A DNA stretch of 64,000 nt from Flavobacterium lindanitolerans (GTDB taxonomy: Bacteria; Bacteroidota; Bacteroidia; Flavobacteriales; Flavobacteriaceae): the NCBI RefSeq assembly GCF_002846575.1, contig NZ_PJND01000007.1, positions 868,001 through 932,000 on the forward strand, given 5' to 3'. Below are positions 43,888 to 52,623 of the stretch, piece after piece; the first letter of the stretch is position 1; each line of letters starts with the position of its first letter. The notes below the pieces were generated by a model. That model had not been told where the DNA came from. It did no database searches and was given only the letters and a program-made list of their open reading frames with translations. A program made the position numbers and the translations under genes.

Positions 43888-45150
43888 ATGAGAGTATTTA
43901 AATTTGGAGGTGCTTCAGTAAAAGATGCCAATGGCATTAAAAATGTATACGATGTCTTGCAACAGGTTGGCTATGATGATGTCTTGCTTGTTGTTTCGGC
44001 TATGGGAAAAACAACAAATGCTTTGGAAGTCGTCATAAAGAACTACTTTGAAAGGTCGGCCGAGCTGCAATCGTCCCTACAGGATGTCAAGAAATACCAC
44101 AACCAGATTTTGCTTGATTTGTTTGAAGATGATAAAAATGCCGTATTCACAGCCATCAATCAGCTTTTTTCGGATTTGGAAGGCTTCCTGAAAAGCAACA
44201 AATCGCCAAACTATAATTTTGTTTACGACCAGATTGTCAGCTTTGGGGAGATAATTTCGACGACTATCATCAGCCACTATTTCAATTACAGGGGATTGAA
44301 AAACCAATGGCTTGATGTGCGTAATTTTATAAAAACAGACACGACCTATCGTGATGCCATTGTAGATTGGGAGCAAACGCAAAAACTGATTTCTAAAAAC
44401 GTAAAGAAAAAAGTACTCAATATTACCCAGGGATTTTTAGGCTCTGATGAAAATAACTTTACAACGACTTTAGGACGTGAAGGTTCAGATTATACGGCAG
44501 CGATTTTTGCCTATTGCCTGAATGCGGAAAGCGTTACCATCTGGAAAGATGTGCCAGGTGTTATGAATGCCGACCCGAGATATTTTGAAAATGCGACACT
44601 CCTAAACCAGATTTCATATCGCGAAGCTATAGAACTTGCCTTTTACGGAGCTACCGTCATCCACCCTAAAACATTGCAGCCGCTACAGCGAAAAGAAATC
44701 CCGTTGTTTGTAAAATCATTCCTGAATCCGTCATTGCCGGGAACCAGCGTAAGCAAAGGGGCTGATTTGGAACCGCACCTGCCTTGTTTTATCGTAAAAA
44801 AAGAACAGCTGCTTATTTCGCTTTCTTCTATAGATTTCTCATTTATCATGGAAGAAAATATCAGCGAAATTTTCGGGCTTTTGCACCAATACAAAATGAA
44901 AGTGAGCCTGATTCAGAACTCGGCAATCAGTTTCTCGGTTTGTATTGAAGACAAATTCGGTAATTTCAACGACCTGAAAAATGTGCTTTCAAAGAAATTC
45001 AAAGTTTCCTATAATGAAAATGTTTCGCTTTATACCATTCGCCATTTCAATGAAAAAGCTTCAGAAATGGTTGAAAAAGGAAAACAGGTATTGCTTAAGC
45101 AGGTGAGCAGGGAAACTATGCAGATTGTTACCAAAGAAACCACCAACTAA
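43888..45150 (+). CDS. lysC: Aspartate kinase
   Basis: Phosphorylates aspartate, the first step to lysine, threonine, methionine and diaminopimelate. 420 residues. Start MRVFKFGGASVKDANGIKNV, core GREGSDYTAAIFAY and the KDVPGVMNADPRYF stretch, then ACT-type regulatory sequence near 310-400 (LISLSSIDFSFIMEENIS). Monofunctional, no homoserine dehydrogenase domain. The product is used by Asd (30069-31058). The start follows a long repeat gap. Ends at the hairpin 45172-45206. Confidence 0.94.
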   Translation: MRVFKFGGASVKDANGIKNVYDVLQQVGYDDVLLVVSAMGKTTNALEVVIKNYFERSAELQSSLQDVKKYHNQILLDLFEDDKNAVFTAINQLFSDLEGFLKSNKSPNYNFVYDQIVSFGEIISTTIISHYFNYRGLKNQWLDVRNFIKTDTTYRDAIVDWEQTQKLISKNVKKKVLNITQGFLGSDENNFTTTLGREGSDYTAAIFAYCLNAESVTIWKDVPGVMNADPRYFENATLLNQISYREAIELAFYGATVIHPKTLQPLQRKEIPLFVKSFLNPSLPGTSVSKGADLEPHLPCFIVKKEQLLISLSSIDFSFIMEENISEIFGLLHQYKMKVSLIQNSAISFSVCIEDKFGNFNDLKNVLSKKFKVSYNENVSLYTIRHFNEKASEMVEKGKQVLLKQVSRETMQIVTKETTN

Positions 45151-45171
45151 TTTTTTTATAAACCACGCGTC

Positions 45172-45206
45172 ATCGGGAGTAACGGATTACGATACTCCCG
45201 ATTTTT
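45172..45206 (+). terminator. Intrinsic terminator of lysC
   Basis: Perfect 10-bp stem ATCGGGAGTA / TACTCCCGAT with an 11-base loop and a short T-run. Confidence 0.75.
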
Positions 45207-45234
45207 ATTTGCTTGCCTCTGAAGAACCCGGCTC

Positions 45235-45266
45235 TTGAAATTATTGGTTTATAAATACTACTTTTG
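45235..45266 (+). promoter_or_regulatory. Housekeeping-type promoter of the large outer-membrane gene
   Basis: TTG (45235-45237), 21 bases, TACTTTTG (45259-45266), 22 bases before the ATG at 45289. The best match to TTG-N19-23-TAnnTTTG seen in the window. Confidence 0.6.
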
Positions 45267-45288
45267 AGCTTTCGGAGTTATAGTATTT

Positions 45289-48200
45289 ATGTTGAAAAAA
45301 TTGCTTTTTCTGGTTTTAACAGGCTTTGTTTCCGGACTTTCTGCCCAGGAAGTCAAATCGCCGTATAAAAACCGGAAGATTACGGCTTCAAAAGATACGG
45401 TACGTATTGACAGCGTAAGCATTAGCAGTTCGTTTTTCAAGCTACAGGACAGGGAAGGAAATGATATCGATACAACTTATTATAAGGTTGATTTCCAGAA
45501 AAGTATACTTGTTTTTAAGAATGATTTCAAATCTGAAGACACGCTGACACTACGCTATTTCAGCTATCCTGAATATCTTACCCGGAAATACAGCATTTAT
45601 GACGACAGCCGTGTCGTCAGTAATGAAGCCGGAAAAGGGAATCTTTATAAAGTTTCCCGGGACCCGATAAGCACTTTTAAACCTTTTGACGGATTAAACA
45701 CATCAGGAAGCATTACGAGAGGCATTACGATTGGTAATAACCAGAATTCTGTAGTCAATTCCAATCTGGATTTGCAGATTACCGGAAAGATTTCGGACAA
45801 GGTGAGTTTGAGAGCCTCCATTCAGGACAGTAATATTCCTTTGCAGGAAGGCGGCTATTCGCAAAAACTGGATGAATTCGACCAGATTTTTATTGAGCTT
45901 TTCAGCGATAAATGGAATATTCGGGCCGGTGATTTGTTTTTGGAAAACAGGCAATCCCGATTTCTGAATTTCAACAAAAAAGTACAAGGGCTTTCGGCTA
46001 ATTTCACTTTTGGAACACCCGAAAATAAAACCAATGTTTTTGCATCGGCTGCTCTGGTTCGGGGACAATACGCCCGAAGTTCGTTTACAGGACAAGAAGG
46101 AAACCAGGGACCCTACAAGCTGCAAGGACCTAATGGCGAATTGTATATTCTGGTTATTTCCGGTTCAGAACGTGTTTTTGTCAACGGAATCCTGTTGACA
46201 CGAGGTGAAAACAACGATTATACGATAGATTACAATGCAGGTGAAATTATCTTTACTTCGCTGTTTCCAATTACTTCCGAAATGAGGATTAATGTCGAAT
46301 ATCAATATTCGGATAGAAACTATACGCGTTTCGTGACCTATGCGGGAGCCATGCACGAGCAGGAAAAGTGGAGCTTGGGTGGATATTTATATTCAGAGAA
46401 TGACGTGAAAAACCAGCCACTGCAACAAAACCTTTCTGCAGAACAGGTGGAAGTGTTGAAAGAAGCAGGCGACAATTCTGCTGCAATGACAGCACCATCG
46501 GCTTATGTAGACAGCTATTCCGAAAATAAGATATTGTACAGAAAAACAACCATTGGTGGTGTTGAGGTCTTTGAATTCTCAAACAACCCCACTGATGAGT
46601 TGTACAATGTGCGGTTTTCTCTCGTAGGTGCTAATCAGGGAAATTACAGGCTTTCGAATACGGCCACAATAGGAAGAGTATATGAATATGTTCCGCCCGT
46701 AAACGGTATTCCTCAAGGAAATTATGAGCCTATAATCCGATTGGTTGCACCAACCAAAATCCAGATTGCTACCATTTTGGGGAAATACAAGCCAAGCGAA
46801 AAAACACTGGTCGATTTTGAATTAGGCGTAAGCAACAACGATTTGAACCTGTTTTCTTCAAAAGACGATAACGATAACCAGGGATTGGCCGGAAAAATTT
46901 ATGCCAAGCAAAGACTGTTTTCAAAAAAATGGCAACTGGATGCTTTTGCCAACTATCAATTTGTGCAAAAGCAGTTCCGAACCATTGAGCGTTTATTTAC
47001 GATTGAGTTTGACCGCGACTGGAACCTGACCAATCCGATTGGAAACCAGAGCCTGCTTATTTCCGGTTTGAATTTTATCCTTCCCAATAAAGGAAATGCA
47101 AGATACCAATTGGAAAAACTTGATTTTTCGGAAAGTTTTTCGGGTACCAGACATGTTGTTGACGGTTCTTTCCGATTTAAAAATTTTACTTTTCAGAACA
47201 ACGGGAGTATATTAAAAAGTGATAGCAATTACTCCGAATCAAAATTTATCAGAAACCAGACACAGGCGCGTTACCATTTTGGTAAGAACTGGGTAGGAGG
47301 CACTTTCAGGCTGGAAGACAATGAAGAAAAGATTAAGGAAACCGGACAGTTTTCTGCCTTGAGCCAAAAGTTTAATGAGTTTGGATTTTTTACCGGACGC
47401 GGCGATAGTACAAAAGTATATGTGGAATTGGGCTATCTGCAACGTTCCAATGACAGTTTGGTTAACGGATTTGTAAAAAAGGTCAATACGTCCAATTCGT
47501 ATTATCTGAAGTCAAGATTGATGAAAACCGAAAAAAGCGACCTTTCATTGTTTGTCAACTACAGGAATTTGAAATTTGAAGACCCCACGAGAAAAAATGA
47601 ACCATCCTTAAATTCGAGATTACTCTATAATGACCGTTATTTTGACCAGTTAATTCAGGTTACCACAACCTATGAAACCACCTCAGGAACCATTCCGCAA
47701 CAGGAATTTACCTATCTGAAAGTAGAACCGGGACGGGGCGTTTACACCTGGATTGATTATAACAATAACGGAATTCAGGAATTGGAAGAGTTTGAAGTTG
47801 CCAAGTTTGCAGACCAGGCAGAATACGTAAGGATTTTTCTTCCCAACCAGATTTTTATCAAAACGCACCAGAACAAATTTTCACAGTCTGTGATACTGAA
47901 TGCCAACCAATGGCAAAACGAAAAAGGATTCAGAAAATTTTTATCCTATTTCTATAACCAGACTTCTTTTCTTGTGGACCGAAAGATTGTCCGCGATAGC
48001 GATAATTTTGACCTGAATCCGTTTTCTTCGGGCGAGAAAAATTTATTGGGCTTAAATTCCAGTTTCAGAAACAGCTTATTTTATAACCGGGGGAAACAAG
48101 ACCATTCCCTGACCTATACTTATTTGAGAAATAGGGCAAAGACATTACTTTCTGTAGGTTCGCAGGAAAGCAATAACCGTTCACATCAGATTCAATATGC

Positions 48201-48696
48201 CCATCTGGTCAAAAAAAGCTGGCTTTTAGGATTTATGGGCAAAACAATCGAATCAGAATTGTATTCGGAAAATTATGTGAGTAAAAATTTTGAATTAAAG
48301 GGCTACCAACTGGCACCAAAAATTTCTTATCTGTTTTCAAGAAATGCAAGCTGGGATTTATTTTATGAATATCAGGATAAGGACAATAAAATTAATGATA
48401 AGGAAGCCTTACAACAACATCGGGTAGGGACATCATTTACCTATTCATCAGAGAAAAAATTTACAATGAATGGCGAATTCTCATTGTACAAGAATGATTT
48501 CAGCGGCGATGCGCTGTCACCGGTAGCTTATCAGATGCTGGAAGGATTACAACCGGGGCAAAATTTGACCTGGCGTTTGCTGCTGCAAAAAAACCTGACA
48601 CAGTTTTTGGATGTTAATGTGAATTATGAAGGAAGAAAAAGTGAAGAAAGCAAAGCTATCCATACCGGAAGCGTACAGCTTAGGGCTTATTTTTAA
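45289..48696 (+). CDS. Large predicted outer-membrane protein of unknown function
   Basis: 1135 residues with a signal peptide (LLFLVLTGFVSGLSAQ). Residues 90-330 contain the patterns NSVVNSNLDLQITGKISDK, ITRGITIGNNQ and YKLQGPNGELYILVISGSERVFVNG, followed by NDYTIDYNAGEIIFTS, which recur in Bacteroidota surface proteins. The rest is beta-strand-rich with aromatic girdle patterns and ends RKSEESKAIHTGSVQLRAYF, a terminal Phe as in outer-membrane barrels. No T9SS tail and no TonB box seen. A long Asp/Asn/Gly-containing stretch (YTWIDYNNNGIQELEEFEV) could bind calcium. Its own promoter lies upstream. Role unknown. Confidence 0.8.
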   Translation: MLKKLLFLVLTGFVSGLSAQEVKSPYKNRKITASKDTVRIDSVSISSSFFKLQDREGNDIDTTYYKVDFQKSILVFKNDFKSEDTLTLRYFSYPEYLTRKYSIYDDSRVVSNEAGKGNLYKVSRDPISTFKPFDGLNTSGSITRGITIGNNQNSVVNSNLDLQITGKISDKVSLRASIQDSNIPLQEGGYSQKLDEFDQIFIELFSDKWNIRAGDLFLENRQSRFLNFNKKVQGLSANFTFGTPENKTNVFASAALVRGQYARSSFTGQEGNQGPYKLQGPNGELYILVISGSERVFVNGILLTRGENNDYTIDYNAGEIIFTSLFPITSEMRINVEYQYSDRNYTRFVTYAGAMHEQEKWSLGGYLYSENDVKNQPLQQNLSAEQVEVLKEAGDNSAAMTAPSAYVDSYSENKILYRKTTIGGVEVFEFSNNPTDELYNVRFSLVGANQGNYRLSNTATIGRVYEYVPPVNGIPQGNYEPIIRLVAPTKIQIATILGKYKPSEKTLVDFELGVSNNDLNLFSSKDDNDNQGLAGKIYAKQRLFSKKWQLDAFANYQFVQKQFRTIERLFTIEFDRDWNLTNPIGNQSLLISGLNFILPNKGNARYQLEKLDFSESFSGTRHVVDGSFRFKNFTFQNNGSILKSDSNYSESKFIRNQTQARYHFGKNWVGGTFRLEDNEEKIKETGQFSALSQKFNEFGFFTGRGDSTKVYVELGYLQRSNDSLVNGFVKKVNTSNSYYLKSRLMKTEKSDLSLFVNYRNLKFEDPTRKNEPSLNSRLLYNDRYFDQLIQVTTTYETTSGTIPQQEFTYLKVEPGRGVYTWIDYNNNGIQELEEFEVAKFADQAEYVRIFLPNQIFIKTHQNKFSQSVILNANQWQNEKGFRKFLSYFYNQTSFLVDRKIVRDSDNFDLNPFSSGEKNLLGLNSSFRNSLFYNRGKQDHSLTYTYLRNRAKTLLSVGSQESNNRSHQIQYAHLVKKSWLLGFMGKTIESELYSENYVSKNFELKGYQLAPKISYLFSRNASWDLFYEYQDKDNKINDKEALQQHRVGTSFTYSSEKKFTMNGEFSLYKNDFSGDALSPVAYQMLEGLQPGQNLTWRLLLQKNLTQFLDVNVNYEGRKSEESKAIHTGSVQLRAYF

Positions 48697-48719
48697 CATG
48701 GATAATCCGCTGAAACGTT

Positions 48720-48727
48720 TATATTTG
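48720..48727 (+). promoter_or_regulatory. TAnnTTTG element (TATATTTG)
   Basis: Perfect -7 consensus 24 bases before the ATG at 48752. Confidence 0.42.
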
Positions 48728-48751
48728 GAATCTTAATCTAAAAAATGACCC

Positions 48752-49240
48752 ATGAAAACAAAAATAATAGCAGGCTCACTTTTGGCAGTTTCATTATTCA
48801 TGACCTCATGCAAAAAAGAGTTACAGCCACAGGAAAGTGCGGAACCAACGGAAGCGGTTGCGGCAGATGGAGCAGCAACTCCTGCTGAAGGACAACCGGT
48901 GAGCGTGCAGCCACAACAAATGCAGGCTCAACCACAGGTACGGCCACAAGTACAACCACAGCCGGTGGCAACAGCTCCGGGAATGAATCCGCCACACGGA
49001 CAGCCAGGACACCGTTGTGATATTCAGGTAGGTGCTCCGTTAAATTCGCCTCCGGGCCAAAAACCGGCACCAACTGCGGTAGCACAACCGCAACCGGTAG
49101 CCCAGCCTACAGTGACTCCTAATAAAATAACTCCGGTTAATAATGCTGATGTTGTTACCGCACCGGGGATGAATCCGCCACACGGACAGCCGGGACACCG
49201 TTGTGATATTGCCGTTGGACAGCCTTTGCCAAAAGCATAA
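48752..49240 (+). CDS. Pro/Gln-rich lipoprotein with a duplicated MNPPHGQPGHRCDI motif
   Basis: 162 residues. The signal ends in a lipobox at LLAVSLFMTSC, then KKELQPQESAEPTE. A low-complexity Pro/Gln/Ala stretch follows. The segment APGMNPPHGQPGHRCDI occurs twice (about residues 75-91 and 139-155), each followed by VGAPL/VGQPL. Similar short proteins are known to me from Flavobacteria and Bacteroidota, and their function is not known. The His-Cys pair in HRCD could be a ligand. It stands 55 bases behind the large outer-membrane gene but has its own TATATTTG. Confidence 0.7.
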   Translation: MKTKIIAGSLLAVSLFMTSCKKELQPQESAEPTEAVAADGAATPAEGQPVSVQPQQMQAQPQVRPQVQPQPVATAPGMNPPHGQPGHRCDIQVGAPLNSPPGQKPAPTAVAQPQPVAQPTVTPNKITPVNNADVVTAPGMNPPHGQPGHRCDIAVGQPLPKA

Positions 49241-49272
49241 GGGAGAATTAACTTCAATATTAAACCAATAAG

Positions 49273-49316
49273 ACACAGCGTCTTTGCGTGCAATTTTTCT
49301 CGCAAAGGCGCTGTGT
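49273..49316. repeat. CTTTGCG-type palindromic intergenic repeat, copy 2
   Basis: ACACAGCG-T-CTTTGCG ... CGCAAAG-G-CGCTGTGT forms a hairpin with one mismatch around GTGCAATTTTTCT. The core matches the copy at 39496-39558. Confidence 0.65.
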
Positions 49317-49387
49317 TGCATTATAATTAGTATCAGAATAGAAAATTCCCAACTATAAAGGATAACCAGTTCATACCCCAATATATT

Positions 49388-49415
49388 TCCTTAGTGCCTG
49401 AGAACCTTAGCGCTT
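49388..49415. repeat. CTTAGC-type repeat fragment
   Basis: TTCCTTAGTGCCTGAGAACC and CTTAGCGCTTCAGCC, related words to those in 37704-37774, between the palindromic repeat and the ABC-F stop. Confidence 0.4.
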
Positions 49416-51010
49416 CAGCCCCTAATAACCTCAATAACCCGATTCACTTTAACTTCCTCTAAAAAATATTCATCGTGCGAAACAACTATCAGAGTGCCCT
49501 GATATTCGTTAATGGCGGCAGTTAATATTTCCACGTTTTTGATGTCTAAATTATTGGTTGGTTCGTCCAGCAGGATAATATCCGGAGATTGACTGCTAAT
49601 GGTCAGGCAGCAAAGCAACAGGCGCATCCTTTCGCCACCACTTAAAGTACTGCACGGTTTATCCCAATCTTCTCTTGTAAACAAAAAGCGGTTCAGCCTG
49701 ATTTTTATTTCGTGTTCCTGCAAGGAAGAAGAATTAAATTGCTGGGCCTGTTCATAAACTTTGAGCTTGTTGTCAAGCAAAGAATAATCCTGGTCAATAT
49801 AAACGGATTTGTTGTCTGCCCTGTAAACGGTTCCCGTTTGAGGTTCAAAGCTCCCTAAAATCAATTTTATTAAAGTCGTTTTCCCGGAACCGTTTGTTCC
49901 TTTTAAGGCAATACGTTCTCCGCTGATAATTTGAAAACTCAGGTTTTCGTTCCAAAGCGGTTGTGTGCTGTAAGTAAAATTGATATTTGTGGCCGTGAAC
50001 AAAATTTTTCCCTGATGTAAAGAAGAATTGTCGAAACCAAATCGCATCTTATCCATGTCGGGCAAGGAAGAACGGAGTTCCTGCAGGTCTTTTGAAATGC
50101 CGCCAATCTTTTCTGCATGCACATTTTTGAGTTTTGAAGTGCTGTTTTCGGCATTGTTTCGTAGCGTATTCATCATAATTTTGGCAACGCCGGCTTTTTC
50201 CTGTTTTCCCTTTCCGCGACTGTCTAATTTTTGCTGTCGTTCTACTGTTTCGCGTTCCTTCTCTCTGGCTTTCCGCAATGCTTTTTCCTTGCTTTGTATA
50301 TCCTGATTCAAAGCATTGTTTTCTATTTCCTTTTGGGCTGTGAAAAATTCGTAATTACCGCCATATACTTTAATTCCGTGTTTGCTCAGTTCGCAAATCG
50401 TGTCTAAAAGATTTAGCAATTTCCGGTCATGGCTCACTACAATCAAGGTGCTTTTTGCAGACTGGATAAAGTCGTATAAGAGCTGTCTTCCCAAAATATC
50501 AAGATGGTTACTGGGTTCGTCCAGCAAAACCAATTCTGGCTGATGGATTGAAATTCCTGCCAAAAAAACTTTTGTTTTTTGTCCGCCACTCAATGTTTCC
50601 ATTTTTTGCGACAAGTCCAGGTTGGTGAGCTGCCAATGTTGTAAAGCTTCGTTACAACGGTCTTCAATTGTCCAGTCATCATCCAGCAAGGTGTAATTTT
50701 CTTCCGTAACATTTCCACTCAGGATTTCCTGCAGGGCACTGAGTTTGGTTTCAATTTGCAGCGCCTGTGCAATGGTCAGATGATTGTATTGTCCGAATAT
50801 TTGCGGAATATAATAAGGTTGGGCATCAATAATTCGTTGTCCGCTTACGGGCTGCAATTCGCCGGCAATAATTTTGAGCAACGTAGATTTTCCGGTTCCG
50901 TTACTGCCTGTTACTGCTATTTTATTGTGATTGTTTACTGTCAGATTGATATTGCTGAACAGTACCTCTTTGTTGGAGTGTGTATAGGAAATATTCTGTA
51001 AAATCAGCAT
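49415..51010 (-). CDS. ABC-F family ATPase (ribosome protection type)
   Basis: 531 residues with two ATPase domains and no membrane segment. Walker A GSNGTGKS at 35-42 and GTNGSGKT in the second domain; signatures LSGGQKTKVFLAG and LSGGERMRLLLCC; Walker B LLLDEPTNNLDI. A long basic linker (KEKALRKAREKERETVERQQ ... KIGGISKDLQE) joins the domains, as in the antibiotic-resistance ABC-F proteins that free drugs from the ribosome. Resistance is inferred from the family; housekeeping members (EttA, Uup) have a different linker. An upstream leader peptide and hairpin at 51009-51087 suggest drug-inducible translation. Confidence 0.9.
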   Translation of the reverse strand: MLILQNISYTHSNKEVLFSNINLTVNNHNKIAVTGSNGTGKSTLLKIIAGELQPVSGQRIIDAQPYYIPQIFGQYNHLTIAQALQIETKLSALQEILSGNVTEENYTLLDDDWTIEDRCNEALQHWQLTNLDLSQKMETLSGGQKTKVFLAGISIHQPELVLLDEPSNHLDILGRQLLYDFIQSAKSTLIVVSHDRKLLNLLDTICELSKHGIKVYGGNYEFFTAQKEIENNALNQDIQSKEKALRKAREKERETVERQQKLDSRGKGKQEKAGVAKIMMNTLRNNAENSTSKLKNVHAEKIGGISKDLQELRSSLPDMDKMRFGFDNSSLHQGKILFTATNINFTYSTQPLWNENLSFQIISGERIALKGTNGSGKTTLIKLILGSFEPQTGTVYRADNKSVYIDQDYSLLDNKLKVYEQAQQFNSSSLQEHEIKIRLNRFLFTREDWDKPCSTLSGGERMRLLLCCLTISSQSPDIILLDEPTNNLDIKNVEILTAAINEYQGTLIVVSHDEYFLEEVKVNRVIEVIRG

Positions 51011-51087
51011 AATTTCTTTCTTTAAAGATTAATGAAAAGACAGACCCCGATGAGGCTCGTCATTTTTAATTATCGGAAAGAAATTAT
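51009..51087 (-). promoter_or_regulatory. Candidate translational attenuator of the ABC-F gene
   Basis: A perfect 12-bp inverted repeat (51009-51020 and 51076-51087: GAAAGAAATTAT with its complement on the minus strand). In the minus-strand transcript the 3' arm contains the sequence just before the ABC-F start and the first two bases of its ATG, so pairing would hide the start. The 55-base loop encodes the leader peptide at 51022-51063. Confidence 0.55.
51022..51063 (-). CDS. Candidate 13-residue leader peptide upstream of the ABC-F gene
   Basis: ATG at 51061-51063, then ACG AGC CTC ATC GGG GTC TGT CTT TTC ATT AAT CTT TAA: MTSLIGVCLFINL. The stop is 11 bases before the ABC-F start. Stalling of a ribosome here would keep the upstream arm of the hairpin from pairing. 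Very short, so by itself weak, but its position in the loop and its Cys/Leu/Phe-rich end support it. Confidence 0.5.
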   Translation of the reverse strand: MTSLIGVCLFINL

Positions 51088-51159
51088 TTTTTACACGTTA
51101 TCTTCTATTGATTTGAGAGGACAAATATACGAAATGTAATTAACTTCGCTATTCTTAGT

Positions 51160-51453
51160 TTATGCAAATAGGTAATGTATATTCAGAAGAGAAAAGAAAA
51201 TACTAAAAGAAACGCTGACAATAAGAAATGCGAATACAAATTTTGGTTTTTGCTGTGACAATACTGCTGCGTTAAATCCCATACAGAATATGGTTACGAA
51301 GAATAACTGTATCATGTGCCAGATTGATGTACCGCCCATAAGAATAAACATGGCAGCAATAGCACCAAGACAACTTTGAGCAAGAACACTCAATGTGGTA
51401 AAGCCAATAAAACCTCTTTTATAACCTGTCAGATAATCATTGTATGTTTTCAT
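51160..51453 (-). CDS. Small three-span membrane protein
   Basis: 97 residues. Hydrophobic segments FTTLSVLAQSCLGAIAAMFIL, IWHMIQLFFVTIFCMGFNAAV and FVFAFLIVSVSFSIFFSLL. The rest is short and basic. No family recognised. An ATGAT-N4-ATCAT palindrome resembling a CRP/FNR site lies 58 bases before the start. The next gene upstream is divergent in function, so it is probably its own unit. Confidence 0.65.
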   Translation of the reverse strand: MKTYNDYLTGYKRGFIGFTTLSVLAQSCLGAIAAMFILMGGTSIWHMIQLFFVTIFCMGFNAAVLSQQKPKFVFAFLIVSVSFSIFFSLLNIHYLFA

Positions 51454-51510
51454 GATAAGATGCTTTAAAATTTATACTGTAAAGGTAAGTATACATTGTA
51501 TCAGCCTTTT

Positions 51511-51524
51511 ATGATAAAAATCAT
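51511..51524. promoter_or_regulatory. CRP/FNR-like palindrome
   Basis: ATGATAAAAATCAT, two 5-base arms around AAAA, the same shape as the FNR consensus TTGAT-N4-ATCAA. Lies upstream of the gene at 51160-51453. Confidence 0.4.
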
Positions 51525-51637
51525 GTTTTATAAAAATAAAATTACCCATCTTACAATAGAGTAAGACAGGTAAATTTACAACTCTGAAGAGGCATTTCCA
51601 TTATAGTATTACAATGGAATGTTTCAGGTTTAGAATA

Positions 51638-52621
51638 TTAAATCTGACTGATGGCATCGTTAATGAATTGCATCTCTGTTGGATGAATGGATACATCAAC
51701 AGATTTTGCATTTTCGATGGCCTGGGTTGCGTTTCTGGCTCCGGCCAAAACCACGCTGATTCCTTGTTGCAATGTCGTCCAGCGTAAAACAAGCTGCGAT
51801 AAGGAAACATTTTTGCTTTGAGCAATCGGTTCGATTTTGTCGAGAAATGCTTTGACATTACCGGCAGAAAATTGTCCAAAATAGCCATTTCTGTGGTCGT
51901 CAGCTTTCAGCTTGGCCTCCTTGAAATACTTCCCTGTCAACAGACCTCTTTCCATTGGACTGTAAGCAATAATACCAATATTGTTTTCGAGCACATATGG
52001 AACGATTTCATTTTCGATAGCGCGATTCAGCATGCTAAAAGGAACCTGATTTGATGCTAATCGGATTGTTTTTTGGGCTTCTTTTAGTTGGGTGAGGTCA
52101 TAATTGCAGACACCGGCGGCACGAATTTTTCCCTGTTCGATAAGAAGATTCAGTGTTTCCATCGTTTCATCAATAGGAGTTGTTGAATCCGGCCAGTGAA
52201 TTTGGAGCAGGTCGATATAATCTGTGCCCAAACGTTTTAAGCTTTCTTCCAACTCTTTAACAATATTTGCCTTTGAAGCATATTTATATACCGGAAAGGT
52301 TTTTCCGTTGCTTTCAGCATCAAAAAAATAATCTCCTTTTCCGTTGTTACTTCCGTCCCAAACCAATCCGAATTTGGTAAGAAGCTGTATTTTATCACGG
52401 CTCTTTCCTTTGATAGCTTCGCCTATTAATTCTTCACTTAGTCCCATTCCGTAAAATGGAGCGGTATCTAATGAAGTAACTCCATGGTCTAATGAAGCAT
52501 GCACGGCTTTGATGGAATCCTGTTTTTCATTGCCTCCCCACATGGTGCCGCCAATTGCAAAGGCACCATACGTGATGGCTGAAAGCTCCAAATCAGAATT
52601 TCCCAGTTTTCTATATTCCAT
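51638..52621 (-). CDS. Aldo/keto reductase
   Basis: 327 residues, TIM barrel. NADPH-dependent reduction of aldehydes or ketones. MEYRKLGNSDLELSAITYGAF, the catalytic Asp/Tyr part SLDTAPFYGMGLSEELIGEA, the Lys part LLTKFG, the His in LLQIHWPDSTT, and cofactor contacts near ISVVLAGARNATQAIENA. Last gene in a three-gene operon: it starts two bases past the stop of the monooxygenase gene. Confidence 0.93.
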   Translation of the reverse strand: MEYRKLGNSDLELSAITYGAFAIGGTMWGGNEKQDSIKAVHASLDHGVTSLDTAPFYGMGLSEELIGEAIKGKSRDKIQLLTKFGLVWDGSNNGKGDYFFDAESNGKTFPVYKYASKANIVKELEESLKRLGTDYIDLLQIHWPDSTTPIDETMETLNLLIEQGKIRAAGVCNYDLTQLKEAQKTIRLASNQVPFSMLNRAIENEIVPYVLENNIGIIAYSPMERGLLTGKYFKEAKLKADDHRNGYFGQFSAGNVKAFLDKIEPIAQSKNVSLSQLVLRWTTLQQGISVVLAGARNATQAIENAKSVDVSIHPTEMQFINDAISQI

Positions 52622-52623
52622 TT

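Noticed and set aside
48798..49305. Several open frames opposite the Pro/Gln-rich lipoprotein
   Set aside because: They are shadows of a low-complexity GC-rich stretch. Only the plus-strand frame has a signal peptide and lipobox.
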